Of a DNA stretch of 64,000 bases, positions 57,441 through 64,000 are shown piece by piece. Under the pieces are notes generated by a model, which was given only the letters and a program-made list of their open reading frames with translations, searched no databases and was not told the origin of the DNA. The DNA comes from Cyanobacterium sp. Dongsha4 (lineage in GTDB: Bacteria > Cyanobacteriota > Cyanobacteriia > Cyanobacteriales > Cyanobacteriaceae): assembly GCF_036345015.1 (NCBI RefSeq), contig NZ_CP084098.1:3237326-3301325 (forward strand). The letters are read 5' to 3'. Each line of letters starts with the position of its first letter. Position 1 is the stretch's first letter. The position numbers and the translations under genes are program-made.

Positions 57441-58073
57441 TCAATCCCCTAATCCTTTAACCCTTTTTTGTGCATTATAAGACTTAAACCACAAAGGAAT
57501 AACTACCCAAGCAATTACAGCCAATAAAGCCACAATACCAAACTGTGCTAAATAGCTAACTAATTGATCAAGGGGAACAATTCTACCCACAAAATAAGCT
57601 AGAGTAACGATAATTGCCCCCCAAACTGTTGCCCCCATAAAGTTATAAAATAGGAACTTAGGATAGGGCATTTCCACAATACCAGCAATAGGTCCAGCAA
57701 AAATCCTGAGAAGAGTGATAAAACGTCCAAAAAAGACTGCTTTTGCGGCATTATCGACAAATTTACTTTTCGCTTTTTCTACCTCTGTTTCAGGCAAACG
57801 GAAAAAACGAGCCAATTTCAGTAAAAACGGCCATCCCCCTATTCTACCAATCCAATAACCACAATTATCCCCTGTAACCGCACCTGCGATCGCAGTTAAT
57901 AATACTAACCAATAATTTAACTCTCCACTACCCGCTAAAAAACCGCCCACAATGGTAATAGTTTCACCCGGGATAGGAATACCAGTATTTTCGATCGCAA
58001 TTCCTGCAAACACAGCCCAATAACCGTAAAGGTGGGCTAATTCTTTAATTTGTTCTAAGGATAAAAATTCCAT
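57441..58073 (-). CDS. DedA-family membrane protein
   Basis: A 210-residue inner-membrane protein of the DedA/SNARE-associated (VTT) superfamily, involved in lipid (undecaprenyl phosphate, phosphatidylethanolamine) translocation and membrane homeostasis. Seen are IENTGIPIPGETITIVGGFL near residue 29, GDNCGYWIGRIGGWPFL near 69 and FVGRFITLLRIFAGPIAGI near 109 (the F-x-x-R-(F/x)-x-P-x-x-R type). ATG at 58073 (MEFLSLEQ) is preferred over the upstream 58112 start, whose residues come from a repeat. It is 104 bases downstream of terD on the same strand. Confidence 0.9.
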   Translation of the reverse strand: MEFLSLEQIKELAHLYGYWAVFAGIAIENTGIPIPGETITIVGGFLAGSGELNYWLVLLTAIAGAVTGDNCGYWIGRIGGWPFLLKLARFFRLPETEVEKAKSKFVDNAAKAVFFGRFITLLRIFAGPIAGIVEMPYPKFLFYNFMGATVWGAIIVTLAYFVGRIVPLDQLVSYLAQFGIVALLAVIAWVVIPLWFKSYNAQKRVKGLGD

Positions 58074-58177
58074 TAGTGAATAGTAAATAGTGAATAGATT
58101 AAAAAAGGGCAATGGTAAATAGTTGATAGTAAATAATTAATAAATCCTAACTCCTAACCCCGAACCCTGAACTAAAA

Positions 58178-58753
58178 TTAATTGTATCTGTCTAAAAGGG
58201 CTTGTAATCCCCCTTGAAAACCAGAGCCAACAGCATTAAGTCGCCATTCTCCGTCTTTTCTGTACAATTCTGCCATAATTACCGCAGTTTCCACTGAGAA
58301 GTCTTCTGTCAAATCGTAGCGCAAAACTTCTTCTTTCGTTTGTACATCCACTAGACGGATATAAGCATTAGTAACTTGACCAAAATTTTGTTTTCTCTTG
58401 TCAGCTTCGTAAATTGTCACCGTTACCACTATTTTAGATACATCTACAGGGACTTTACGCAAATCAACAATTAAACCTTCGTCGTCTCCCTCTCCTTCAC
58501 CAGTGCGGTTATCTCCTAAAAGTTTAACAGATTGATCAGAATCGGGACTAACTAGGTTATTGTAAAAAATGAAGTGTTTATCGGAAACTAATTTGTCATT
58601 GTCTCCTAATAGAAAAACAGATACATCTAAATCAAAATCACCGCCAGTATCTGTAACATTGACATCCCAACCTAAACCGATAAATCCTGCAACTAGGCTA
58701 GGGGCAACTTTAGCTAAGGAAATTCTTTCGCCTTTTTTTAGTGAAATAGTCAT
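58178..58753 (-). CDS. TerD-family calcium-binding protein
   Basis: A 191-residue Ca-binding beta-sandwich stress protein. TerD hallmarks are SLKKGERISLAK at the start, LGWDVN near 30, GGDFDLDVSVFLLG near 36-50 (Ca-coordinating Asp triad), GDNRTGEGEGDDEGLIVDL near 80-97 and KRKQNFGQVTNAYIRL. In Ter clusters such proteins confer tellurite or phage resistance; single TerD proteins are common in cyanobacteria and may be general stress proteins. It is divergent from lpxD with only 11 bases between starts, so promoters overlap the neighbour's reading frame. Confidence 0.9.
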   Translation of the reverse strand: MTISLKKGERISLAKVAPSLVAGFIGLGWDVNVTDTGGDFDLDVSVFLLGDNDKLVSDKHFIFYNNLVSPDSDQSVKLLGDNRTGEGEGDDEGLIVDLRKVPVDVSKIVVTVTIYEADKRKQNFGQVTNAYIRLVDVQTKEEVLRYDLTEDFSVETAVIMAELYRKDGEWRLNAVGSGFQGGLQALLDRYN

Positions 58754-58764
58754 ACTTTAATTTT

Positions 58765-59799
58765 ATGAAATTTAGTGATCTTATTCATCAATTATCCCCT
58801 CAACATCATAGTTTTGACTCTCATCCCCATCTTAATCCTGAGTTAACAAATATCGCTCCCATCGATCAAGCGGACGTAAATAGTCTCAGTTACATTGAAG
58901 GTGATAAGTTTGCGAATATGATAGCCATTACGAAGGCTTCTGCTCTTATTCTACCACTAGATTCTGCACTACAAACTCAAGCTACAGAAAAAGGAATTGC
59001 TTGGTTAGCGTCTCCTTATCCTCGTCTTACTTTTGCCCAAGGGATTGATATATTTTATAAACCTTATAAGCCTTCTGCTCAAATTCATTCTACGGCGGTA
59101 ATTGCTGATGATGTGCAGTTAGGGAAAAATGTCTCTATTGGTGCCCATGTAGTCATCGAAAAAGGGTGTAAAATTGGTGATGATGTATGTATCTTTCCGA
59201 ATGTAGTTGTTTATCCTGATGTTACTATAGGCGATCGCACCTTACTTCATGCTAATTGTACCATTGAAGAGAGAACCCACATCGGGAAAGACTGTGTTAT
59301 CCATAGTGGTGCGGTAATTGGTGGAGAAGGATTTGGTTTTGTGCCTACTCAAGAAGGGTGGTACAAAATGCAACAATCTGGCTATGTCATCCTTGAAGAT
59401 GGAGTGGAAATTGGTTGTAATAGTACAATAGATCGTCCTGCGGTAGGTGTTACGAAAATTGGTAAGAATACAAAATTAGATAATCTTGTCCACGTCGGAC
59501 ACAATGGGGATATAGGAGAAAATTGTGCTTTTGCCGCTCAAGTAGGTTTGGCAGGAGGCGTGAAAATTGGTAATCGGGTTATTTTGGCTGGCCAAGTTGG
59601 TGTTGCCAATCAAGTACAAATAGAAGACGGTGCGATCGCATCCGCTCAAACAGGAATACATCATAATGTTAAAGCAGGAGAAACAGTTTCAGGCTCACCA
59701 GCAGTAAGCAATAAATTATACTTAAAAGTTTCAGCTATTTATAAAAAATTGCCTGAAATTTATAAAAATGTCAAAGAATTGCAGAAAAAACTTAATTGA
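58765..59799 (+). CDS. lpxD: UDP-3-O-acylglucosamine N-acyltransferase LpxD
   Basis: Third enzyme of lipid A formation; adds an N-linked hydroxyacyl chain. The 344-residue protein has an N-terminal uridine-binding domain (residues 1-100) and a left-handed beta helix of hexapeptide repeats, e.g. IHSTAVIADDVQLGKNVSIG and VIGDRT-like turns. The catalytic His is in LVHVGHNGDIGENC, near residue 250, and a C-terminal helical tail (AIYKKLPEIYKNVKELQ) completes the trimer. Length is usual. It stands head to head with terD. Confidence 0.93.
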   Translation: MKFSDLIHQLSPQHHSFDSHPHLNPELTNIAPIDQADVNSLSYIEGDKFANMIAITKASALILPLDSALQTQATEKGIAWLASPYPRLTFAQGIDIFYKPYKPSAQIHSTAVIADDVQLGKNVSIGAHVVIEKGCKIGDDVCIFPNVVVYPDVTIGDRTLLHANCTIEERTHIGKDCVIHSGAVIGGEGFGFVPTQEGWYKMQQSGYVILEDGVEIGCNSTIDRPAVGVTKIGKNTKLDNLVHVGHNGDIGENCAFAAQVGLAGGVKIGNRVILAGQVGVANQVQIEDGAIASAQTGIHHNVKAGETVSGSPAVSNKLYLKVSAIYKKLPEIYKNVKELQKKLN

Positions 59800-59802
59800 C
59801 TT

Positions 59803-59825
59803 TTCTACAGTAGTTATGATAAATT
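59803..59825 (+). repeat. Dispersed repeat TTCYACAGTRGTTATGATAA
   Basis: Six bases after the lpxD stop; the same 23-base stretch (two substitutions) recurs at 61492-61514 downstream of the SF2 helicase gene. Both are followed by CAGGT or AAAGGC modules. Confidence 0.7.
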
Positions 59826-59962
59826 TTCTTTGAAAAAAGGTATCAGGTGGCAGGTGTCAGGTAAAAAAAATTTAAAAGTTTATAAATTATTATTATAAAT
59901 TATTATTAAATAACTCTCTTTTCCCTGTTCCCTACTCTAACTAAAAATTTACACAACGAGAA

Positions 59963-61432
59963 GTGAAAGAGCCAATGATAACAGGGCAAAATATTGATCA
60001 ATGGGAAGTAATTAACTGGCAAAAATTAATTCAGATATTTTCAGCAAAACAGATACATAAAGTAGCTGAAAAAAGAAGTAAATATAGCGTTTATCCCCTT
60101 AATAAATATCCTCAATACCCTCCAGAATTAATTTTAAGAGATTATCAAAATCAAGCAGTTATTAACTGGATGAAAAATCAAGGGAGAGGTACATTAAAAA
60201 TGGCAACAGGTAGCGGAAAAACTATTACAGCCTTAGCCATTGCTACAGAATTATATCAACATATAAACCTAGAAGTATTACTCGTTATTTGTCCTTATCG
60301 TCACCTAGTTTTACAGTGGGAAAAAGAAGCTAAGAAGTTTAATTTATCTCCTCTATTAGCCTTTCAAAGTGTTTATAATTGGCAAAGTGACTTATCGCAA
60401 CAACTCTATCAAATTCACCAAAAAAAACAAAATTTCTTGACTATAATTACAACCAATTCAACCTTTATTAGTGAGAGATTTCAATCTCAATTACCTTTTT
60501 TTCCCTCAAAAACTCTTATAGTTGGTGATGAAGCCCATAATTTAGGTTCGCCTCGATTTGTTTCTTGTTTGCCTAAAAACATCAGTTTAAGACTTGCCCT
60601 ATCCGCAACTCCAGAAAGACATTTTGATAACGATGGCACAGATTTATTAATTGATTATTTTGGAGCAGTTTTACAGCCTGAATTTACTTTAGCAAAAGCA
60701 TTAAAAAAACAAGCATTAGTTAAATATAATTATTATCCTATTTTAGTAGAATTAAATCAGTATGAAGCGTTAAAATATGCCAAATTGACAAAAAGAATTG
60801 GTTGGATATTATCGGAGAATAATAATTTGGAAGATAATCCCCAATTAAAATCACTATTATTACAGAGATCCCGTTTAGTTGCTACTGCTGAAAATAAATT
60901 AGTTGCCCTCAAAGAATTAATGCAAAATCATCGAGATATGAAGGCAACTTTGTTTTATTGCGGAGACGGCAGTATGAATAATAATGAAAAGCAATTAGCT
61001 GCAGTGACACGTATTTTAGGAAAAGAATTAAATTATCGAGTTAATACTTATACCGCAGAAACACCGGTAGAGGAAAGAGAGATGATTAAACAACAACTGA
61101 TTACAGGGGAATTGCAGGGAATTGTCGCTATTCGTTGTCTTGATGAGGGAATAGATATACCGATGATAAATAATGCGGTGATTTTAGCTAGTAGTAGTAA
61201 TCCTCGACAATTCATTCAAAGAAGGGGAAGAATTTTACGTCCTTATAAGGGAAAACAAGAGGCTAATTTATTCGACATGATTGTCATTCCTCCTATTTTA
61301 GAAAGAGATATTTGGCAAGTAGAAAAAAGTTTGATGAAAAAAGAATTAGGGCGATTAATTGAGTTTGCAAAATTAGCAAAAAATGCTGATGAAGCTCATA
61401 AGGTTTTGAATCTTATTCAAGAAAAATTTTAG
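59963..61432 (+). CDS. SF2 DEAD/DEAH-box helicase, XPB/restriction-type
   Basis: A 489-residue helicase with LRDYQNQAVINWMKNQGRG (Q-motif-like), Walker A KMATGSGKTITAL near residue 78, LIVGDEAHNLG (DEAH) near 191, LSATPERH near 216, and the C-terminal motif VI FIQRRGRILRPYKGK near 410. It resembles XPB-like helicases, including a group annotated as phosphorothioation-dependent restriction enzymes, so it could be the last intact piece of the defence island upstream; this is inference. It could also be a repair helicase. Monocistronic, after a repeat-rich gap. Confidence 0.85.
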   Translation: MKEPMITGQNIDQWEVINWQKLIQIFSAKQIHKVAEKRSKYSVYPLNKYPQYPPELILRDYQNQAVINWMKNQGRGTLKMATGSGKTITALAIATELYQHINLEVLLVICPYRHLVLQWEKEAKKFNLSPLLAFQSVYNWQSDLSQQLYQIHQKKQNFLTIITTNSTFISERFQSQLPFFPSKTLIVGDEAHNLGSPRFVSCLPKNISLRLALSATPERHFDNDGTDLLIDYFGAVLQPEFTLAKALKKQALVKYNYYPILVELNQYEALKYAKLTKRIGWILSENNNLEDNPQLKSLLLQRSRLVATAENKLVALKELMQNHRDMKATLFYCGDGSMNNNEKQLAAVTRILGKELNYRVNTYTAETPVEEREMIKQQLITGELQGIVAIRCLDEGIDIPMINNAVILASSSNPRQFIQRRGRILRPYKGKQEANLFDMIVIPPILERDIWQVEKSLMKKELGRLIEFAKLAKNADEAHKVLNLIQEKF

Positions 61433-61491
61433 ACATAATTTATAACAATATTTTATAATCAACATCTAATTAAAAATATAATAATTAGTTC

Positions 61492-61514
61492 TTCCACAGT
61501 GGTTATGATAAATT
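61492..61514 (+). repeat. Dispersed repeat TTCYACAGTRGTTATGATAA, second copy
   Basis: TTCCACAGTGGTTATGATAA with the following ATT, 21 of 23 bases identical to 59803-59825. Confidence 0.7.
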
Positions 61515-61632
61515 AAAGGCAAAAGGCAAAGTTAAAAAACCAAGAGGCAAAGGGCAAAACCCCCTTTATCCCACCTCTCGAGGGGGGAGAGCAAAGGTGA
61601 ATAGTTGAGAATTAAGAATTAAGAATTAAAAA

Positions 61633-61672
61633 CTCCGTTCACGACTGAAAGAAGTGTACGAGAGCAGCAAAT
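61633..61672 (-). repeat. Dispersed GTGAACGGAG module, inverted
   Basis: The complement of CTCCGTTCACGACTGAAAGA with AGTGTACGAG: read on the minus strand it matches the copies at 28451 and 40271. Confidence 0.7.
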
Positions 61673-61707
61673 TCTCGTCTTTCCTAACACCTGACAGCTA
61701 ACCTTAT

Positions 61708-61734
61708 GGGATATTCTTAAACTGAACTGAAGTT
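61708..61734 (-). repeat. Dispersed repeat, AACCTSAGTT family (inverted)
   Basis: Minus-strand AACTTCAGTTCAGTTTAAGA then ATATCCC, the right-hand end type of the MITE-like elements. Confidence 0.65.
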
Positions 61735-61808
61735 ATTCAATAATTGCAAGAGTGCTTACTCTAACTAATAATTTATATACTCAAAGTAAAAGTAATAGTG
61801 TCTAATAA

Positions 61809-62918
61809 TTATCTACTTTTTGGATCTAAACTATCTCTTAAACCATCCCCTAATAAATTAAAAGATAAGACCGTTAAAATAATTAATAAAGCAGGGGGAA
61901 AAATTAACCAAGGCTGTAAAACTAAAACAGAAGCATTTGTCGCTAAAGATAGTAAATTACCCCAACTAGGATCTGGTTGTTGAATACCTAAACCAATTAA
62001 ACTTAATACTGATTCAGCAACGATAAAACTAGGTATAGAAAGGGTTGCAGAAATGATTATATAAGTAGCAGTTTGGGGCAGTATATGTTTAACAATTATA
62101 TAGAATGAATTAGCACCGATCGCTCTTGCTGATTGTACGAATTCTTGTTCTTTAATGGCTAAAACTTGTCCTCTAATGACTCTAGCCAATCCAGACCAAC
62201 CAATAAAAGAAGTAATCATAACTATTAATAAAAATCTTTGAGCACTGCTTAAACTGGGGGGTAAAATGGCGGCTAAAGCTACTAATAAATAAATCCCCGG
62301 AATGGTCATTAAAACTTCAACTAAACGCATTAAAATACTGTCAATTATTCCGCCAAAATAACCAGCTATTCCGCCTATAAACATCCCTAAAGGAAATGAA
62401 ATAAGGATACCTATAATACCAATAAATAAACTAATTCTTCCCCCATATAAAATACGACTAAATTGATCTCTACCTTGTTCATCTGTGCCTAATAAATTTA
62501 TTTTTCCTTCTCCTGTTGTGCCAAACAATTTACGGTTGATGGTAAATCCTGAAAAAATTTCTCTTTCTTCAAATTTAGGGGGCAATGGTAATTTAAGGGC
62601 AAAAAGTTGATAGGGTTCAGTTTTTGGGAATAACCGCAAGGGAGAAGGTTTGCTATAATCTATTTCTAAGATGCGATCGCCCGTTTGTAAATCTGTTGCA
62701 CCTTGGATAGTAGGATAAACATGAGGCCCGATGAATTGTCTCTGTGAATTACGCCAATAAATAGTAGTTGGAGGTAATAATGAGCCGTTTTCCTGAACTG
62801 AATAGGGATTATAAGGGGCGATAAAGTCTGCTCCAATTACCATAAAATAGAACAATAGGAGAGTAACCGCCCCCAATTTAGCAAGGGGATTTTTTCTTAA
62901 TCGGCGCCACCAATTCAT
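61809..62918 (-). CDS. Peptide-type ABC transporter permease (OppC/DppC-like)
   Basis: A 369-residue inner-membrane permease. The N terminus reads MNWWRRLRKNPLAKLGAVTL before a first membrane helix, then a long periplasmic insert (residues about 40-135) larger than in E. coli OppC. NLLGTDEQGRDQFSRILYGG near 141 is typical, five further helices follow, and the ATPase-contact loop EFVQSARAIGANSFYIIVKH is near 257. The C terminus has LNLLGDGLRDSLDPKSR-like sequence. The partner permease, ATPases and binding protein are not in view; the cargo could be peptides or nickel. Single gene here. Confidence 0.92.
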   Translation of the reverse strand: MNWWRRLRKNPLAKLGAVTLLLFYFMVIGADFIAPYNPYSVQENGSLLPPTTIYWRNSQRQFIGPHVYPTIQGATDLQTGDRILEIDYSKPSPLRLFPKTEPYQLFALKLPLPPKFEEREIFSGFTINRKLFGTTGEGKINLLGTDEQGRDQFSRILYGGRISLFIGIIGILISFPLGMFIGGIAGYFGGIIDSILMRLVEVLMTIPGIYLLVALAAILPPSLSSAQRFLLIVMITSFIGWSGLARVIRGQVLAIKEQEFVQSARAIGANSFYIIVKHILPQTATYIIISATLSIPSFIVAESVLSLIGLGIQQPDPSWGNLLSLATNASVLVLQPWLIFPPALLIILTVLSFNLLGDGLRDSLDPKSR

Positions 62919-63062
62919 GTAATAACCAAATAAATAATAATTAAAGTTTAAATATAACCAGTATTGTCAATGTTAGCGAAAAATAACTGACACATCGCTT
63001 ATTTTAAGATTAAAATAAAAATTTTCTACTCATATTTATAATTCTGAAGAATCTAAGAATTT

Positions 63063-63452
63063 ATGCAATTAACAAGTCAAGAAATTAGTTATTATCGAGA
63101 TCAATTATCTGATTGCGAACCAGCGATGAAATCCCTCGATATAATAGAGGATGCGGAAGGAGACTTAGAGGATGCCGCCACTTCCATTGCTTTGGCTATT
63201 GGGCAAACTCCTGATAGGGTTGATTGGTTGGATGGTTGGGCAAAGCGTTGTCGAGTTGCTATTTGTGAAGTTAGTTTCCGCTCTGATTTAGAAGATAATT
63301 ACATTGAAAATGCGGTTAAGTATCTGTTGGAAAAAAAAATTTGTCCCCCTTTATTAATAACTCCTTTACTAATTTATGTGGTCAAAAACGGAATTGAGCA
63401 ATTTTGTGAGCCTCTTTCCTATAAGCTGGGCAACGATAACGAAACCCTGTAG
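63063..63452 (+). CDS. Conserved cyanobacterial hypothetical protein
   Basis: A 129-residue soluble protein. Clear features are an acidic helical region (DIIEDAEGDLEDAATSIAL near residues 26-44) and WLDGWAKRCRVAICE near 55-69, then a hydrophobic FLIT-like segment PPLLITPLLIYVV near 95. It resembles short cyanobacterial proteins of unknown function. No partner; the next gene begins 135 bases on. Confidence 0.65.
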   Translation: MQLTSQEISYYRDQLSDCEPAMKSLDIIEDAEGDLEDAATSIALAIGQTPDRVDWLDGWAKRCRVAICEVSFRSDLEDNYIENAVKYLLEKKICPPLLITPLLIYVVKNGIEQFCEPLSYKLGNDNETL

Positions 63453-63586
63453 CATTTTGTTTATATTGTCTGTAAGTTTGTAAATAATCACTAAAAATAG
63501 TGGTAATTCTCTCTCAGATAGTACTAGGTTTTTTTTAATTGCTACTATATAAAATAGTCTATTAATCAAGCAGTAACGGTTGAAGA

Positions 63587-64000
63587 ATGTCGAAATCAAA
63601 ATCAATTAGCATTGAAGTTGGTCAAATTTTTAGCTTACAGGTTGCACCGGGAAATATTATTAAAGGAGAAAATAGTCTCAGTAATAGTGGAAATGCGATC
63701 GCATCTTTTGGTCAAATGCCCTTAGTGGTGGGAGGAGAGAAAACTATAAAATTAATTGAAACTTATCTTGAACCTATTTGTAAGAAATTTAATTTAAAAC
63801 CTCGTTACGCCAGTTATTTTCCCGATTGTAGTGAAACATCTTTAAAACGTCTCGAAAAGGCAGTCAAAACCCATGAAGCCGATTTCATTATCGGTGTGGG
63901 GGGTGGAAAATCCCTTGATAGTGCAAAATTATTAGCTCACAATTGCCATTTACCAGTAATTACTATTCCTACCTCTGGGGCTACTTGTGCCGCTTGGACT
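63587..64000 (+). CDS. Iron-containing alcohol / glycerol dehydrogenase-family protein, partial
   Basis: The first 138 residues of a metal-dependent dehydrogenase; the frame is open at the right edge. The NAD-binding signature GVGGGKSLDSAKLLAH lies near residue 103, and ITIPTSGATCAAWT near the end matches the glycerol-dehydrogenase-like TxPTxxxT loop. The N-terminal LQVAPGNIIKG is also usual. A HIP1 site lies in the first 40 codons. It could be glycerol dehydrogenase or a related polyol enzyme. The ATG at 63587 gives an N terminus of expected length. Confidence 0.85.
   Translation, partial: MSKSKSISIEVGQIFSLQVAPGNIIKGENSLSNSGNAIASFGQMPLVVGGEKTIKLIETYLEPICKKFNLKPRYASYFPDCSETSLKRLEKAVKTHEADFIIGVGGGKSLDSAKLLAHNCHLPVITIPTSGATCAAWT

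Larger units (their letters stand above)
61433..61808. other. Intergenic region of repeat modules
   Basis: No gene. It contains TTCCACAGTGGTTATGATAA (61492), GGCAAAAGGCAAAG runs, CCCCCTTTATCCC (61560), the inverted GTGAACGGAG module (61633-61672) and an AACTTCAGTT end (61708-61734). Confidence 0.6.

Noticed and set aside
58074-58112. Upstream extension of the DedA start
   Set aside because: The extra 13 codons come from a repeat of AATAGTGAATAG type; the internal ATG at 58073 gives the normal N terminus.

Overview
The window is chromosomal DNA from a cyanobacterium. It carries phycocyanin genes (cpcA, cpcC, cpcD), photosystem II assembly factor psb27, NDH-1 subunits ndhF/ndhD, glycolate dehydrogenase, and about 45 copies of the HIP1 octamer GCGATCGC, which marks many cyanobacterial genomes. 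AT-rich composition and gene content suggest a unicellular low-GC lineage of the Geminocystis/Cyanobacterium kind (inference). Coding density is moderate. Many intergenic gaps hold dispersed repeats built from recurring short modules.

Layout: 1-7.2 kb, a partial UvrD-type helicase with a toxin-like N-terminal domain, a stand-alone groEL under a CIRCE element, and an ndhF-ndhD pair of the CO2-uptake type. 7.5-15.2 kb, folC, then a metal-homeostasis block: Zn/Cd-type P-type ATPase behind an ArsR/SmtB-like palindrome, a nitrogenase-C-terminal-like protein, a tiny zinc-finger protein, a multicopper oxidase with a DUF411 protein behind a MerR-like promoter, and a DmeF-like cation exporter. 16.1-24.5 kb, ruvC, psb27 bracketed by inverted IS1-family ends, lhgO, a tandem universal stress protein, an AEC transporter, a GNAT enzyme and rluE. 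24.5-35.4 kb, a DUF2079 protein, speB, a Pho-boxed solitary pstS, an IS701-type remnant beside a beheaded cysteine desulfurase, aroA, pyrH-frr, and a cpcA-cpcC-cpcD operon that lacks cpcB.

35.5-52.1 kb holds mainly housekeeping and envelope genes: cobN (short at its N terminus, with a palindromic repeat translated in frame), cinA, a His-rich exported protein, csaB, a WecG/TagA glycosyltransferase, an acyltransferase, two radical SAM proteins, aroQ, a TPR protein, an inositol-phosphatase-family enzyme and glcD. 52.2-57.3 kb is a decayed accessory island: a large P-loop ATPase broken by a stop codon, two frameshifts and a MITE-like insertion; a DUF2779 nuclease-like protein; a BrnT toxin gene with an in-frame stop beside an intact BrnA-like antitoxin; an IS1-family copy; and a DUF4007 gene cut by that IS. 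57.4-64 kb carries dedA, terD, lpxD, a SF2 helicase that may belong to the same defence repertoire, a peptide-type ABC permease and the start of an iron-containing alcohol dehydrogenase gene.

The most notable points are cpcA without cpcB, psb27 lacking its lipobox and lying between inverted IS ends, the wreckage of a defence island whose lesions can be read base by base, and families of short inverted-repeat elements spread through the gaps. No tRNA, rRNA or CRISPR array was recognised.
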